From JAEUQQ01 sp963697285 (GTDB lineage Bacteria > Acidobacteriota > Vicinamibacteria > Vicinamibacterales > JAFNAJ01): a stretch of 64,000 bases of DNA. Below the pieces are notes generated by a model, which ran no database searches, was not told where the DNA came from, and saw only the letters and a list, made by a program, of their open reading frames with translations. Position numbers and translations under genes: made by a program. Shown one piece after another: positions 63,360 through 64,000 of this stretch. Position 1 is the first letter of the stretch. The number at the start of each line of letters is the position of its first letter. Where the stretch lies: assembly GCA_963697285.1 (NCBI GenBank), contig CAVONI010000002.1:434001-498000 (forward strand), read 5' to 3'.

Positions 63360-64000
63360 GCGTCCTCCGTTGCGGGACGACGTCCAGCGTCGAGACCCGT
63401 TGCCATGACCATGGCGTCGGCGTCGATCGGCAGGGTCACGGTGAAGCGTGCCCCGCGCGTCGCCGTGTTGCCGACCAGCAGCGCCCCACCGTGATCGCGG
63501 ACGATTCGGCTCACGATGGCCAGGCCCAGGCCCGTGCCCTGTGCCTTGGTCGTGAAGAATGGCTCGAGTGCTGCCGCCGGGTCCGACACCCCGGGGCCAT
63601 CGTCGGTCACCGAGATCTCGACCACGCCGCGCGCGCGAACGGCGACGACGCCGACGTCGATGACGGCGGGCCCCGTGACGGCTTCCGCGGCATTCGAGAG
63701 CAGGTTCCAGATCACCTGGCGCATCTGGTTGGGATCGGCGCGCAGGAACGGCAGATCGGCGGGACAGGTGACGCGGATCTCGGTTCCCGCGGTGAGTTGC
63801 CCTCCTTCGCGGAACAGCAGGACCGCGTGTTCCACGAGTTCCCTGACGTCGCACGGGATCGGCACGTGCCGCGGCGGTCGCGCGAACGTCAGCACCTCGC
63901 TGACGATCCCGTTGAGGCGGTCCGCCTCCTCGACGACGATGCCGAGCAGGCGGGGATCGCGGAGCGTCGGGCCGATGCTTCAGGAGGCGGATGACGTTCA
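63344..64000 (-). CDS. sensor histidine kinase, C-terminal part, cut by the window edge
   Basis: The partner kinase of the NtrC-type regulator. The visible part holds the end of the dimerisation helix (GIVVEEADRLNGIVSEVLTF) and the ATPase domain: N-box IWNLLSNAAEAV, G1 DDGPGVSD, F-box FFTT and G2 GTGLGLAIV. The gene continues past 64000. In the printed frame a stop appears at 63980-63982, while another frame reads NVIRLL just before it. One extra A there would explain the break, so the true gene probably reads on through. The GTG at 63895 is in frame but would start inside the dimerisation helix. Whether the kinase is membrane-bound or cytoplasmic cannot be seen. Confidence 0.82.

Overview
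The window looks like a chromosome segment of an Acidobacteriota bacterium, most likely class Vicinamibacteria (Luteitalea-like). This placement is inferred from very high GC content, an LptD-containing Gram-negative envelope, an Oar-type TonB receptor with an N-terminal carboxypeptidase-regulatory-like domain, a VWFA-type acidobacterial secreted protein, a tricorn-like S41 protease, a giant M14 peptidase and short palindromic repeats between genes. I see no phage, insertion sequence, CRISPR array or RNA gene. No gene-free stretch exceeds 300 bases; the longest (3122-3410, 3471-3688, 23601-23825, 57319-57606, 61828-62030) hold promoters, operators, hairpins or repeats, or nothing I recognise, as noted in the entries. 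Layout 1-15600: the 5' end of tgt faces ddl and a TPR gene. Two lysine-rich microproteins (19 and 17 residues) follow behind a strong promoter, then a HEAT-repeat/cyclophilin lipoprotein. A long plus-strand run from accD through folC, lptD and two sugar-nucleotide-type epimerases ends in a fused two-domain prenol-kinase-like membrane protein and a UbiA prenyltransferase. Layout 15600-37400: small units include gph, queC, nagA with a PIN-like gene, an SDR and a tricorn-like S41 protease. An aldehyde dehydrogenase is divergent from an HMG-CoA-reductase-like enzyme followed by a UbiB-family protein. A PhaR/phasin-like/patatin operon has a clear promoter and paired palindromic operators. Next come an amidohydrolase (MTA/SAH deaminase type) fused to a CYTH domain, a VWFA protein, fabI and a CxxC/RGG-rich protein. 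Layout 37493-46703: a nearly complete arginine cluster. argG-argH and argR lie on the minus strand, and argC-argB-argD-NAGS-like GNAT-argJ-argF on the plus strand, mostly coupled by 4-base start/stop overlaps, with TGCATA-type candidate ARG boxes between argR and argC. Layout 46749-64000: a sensor kinase/OmpR regulator pair, an acyl desaturase, and a hyuA-hyuB-MFS operon. The last block is a TonB receptor, a 1406-residue M14 metallopeptidase, and an NtrC-type response regulator with its kinase. The receptor and the peptidase each have a candidate sigma-54 promoter about 88 bases before the start codon and the same 13-base palindromic motif 80-95 bases further upstream. This suggests one peptide-scavenging regulon driven by the adjacent two-component system, and it is the most system-like find in the window. 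Quality note: at least seven genes carry single-base frame breaks, several in short homopolymers. This points to residual indel errors, or less likely to many pseudogenes, so these genes are annotated as whole units with the break position given.
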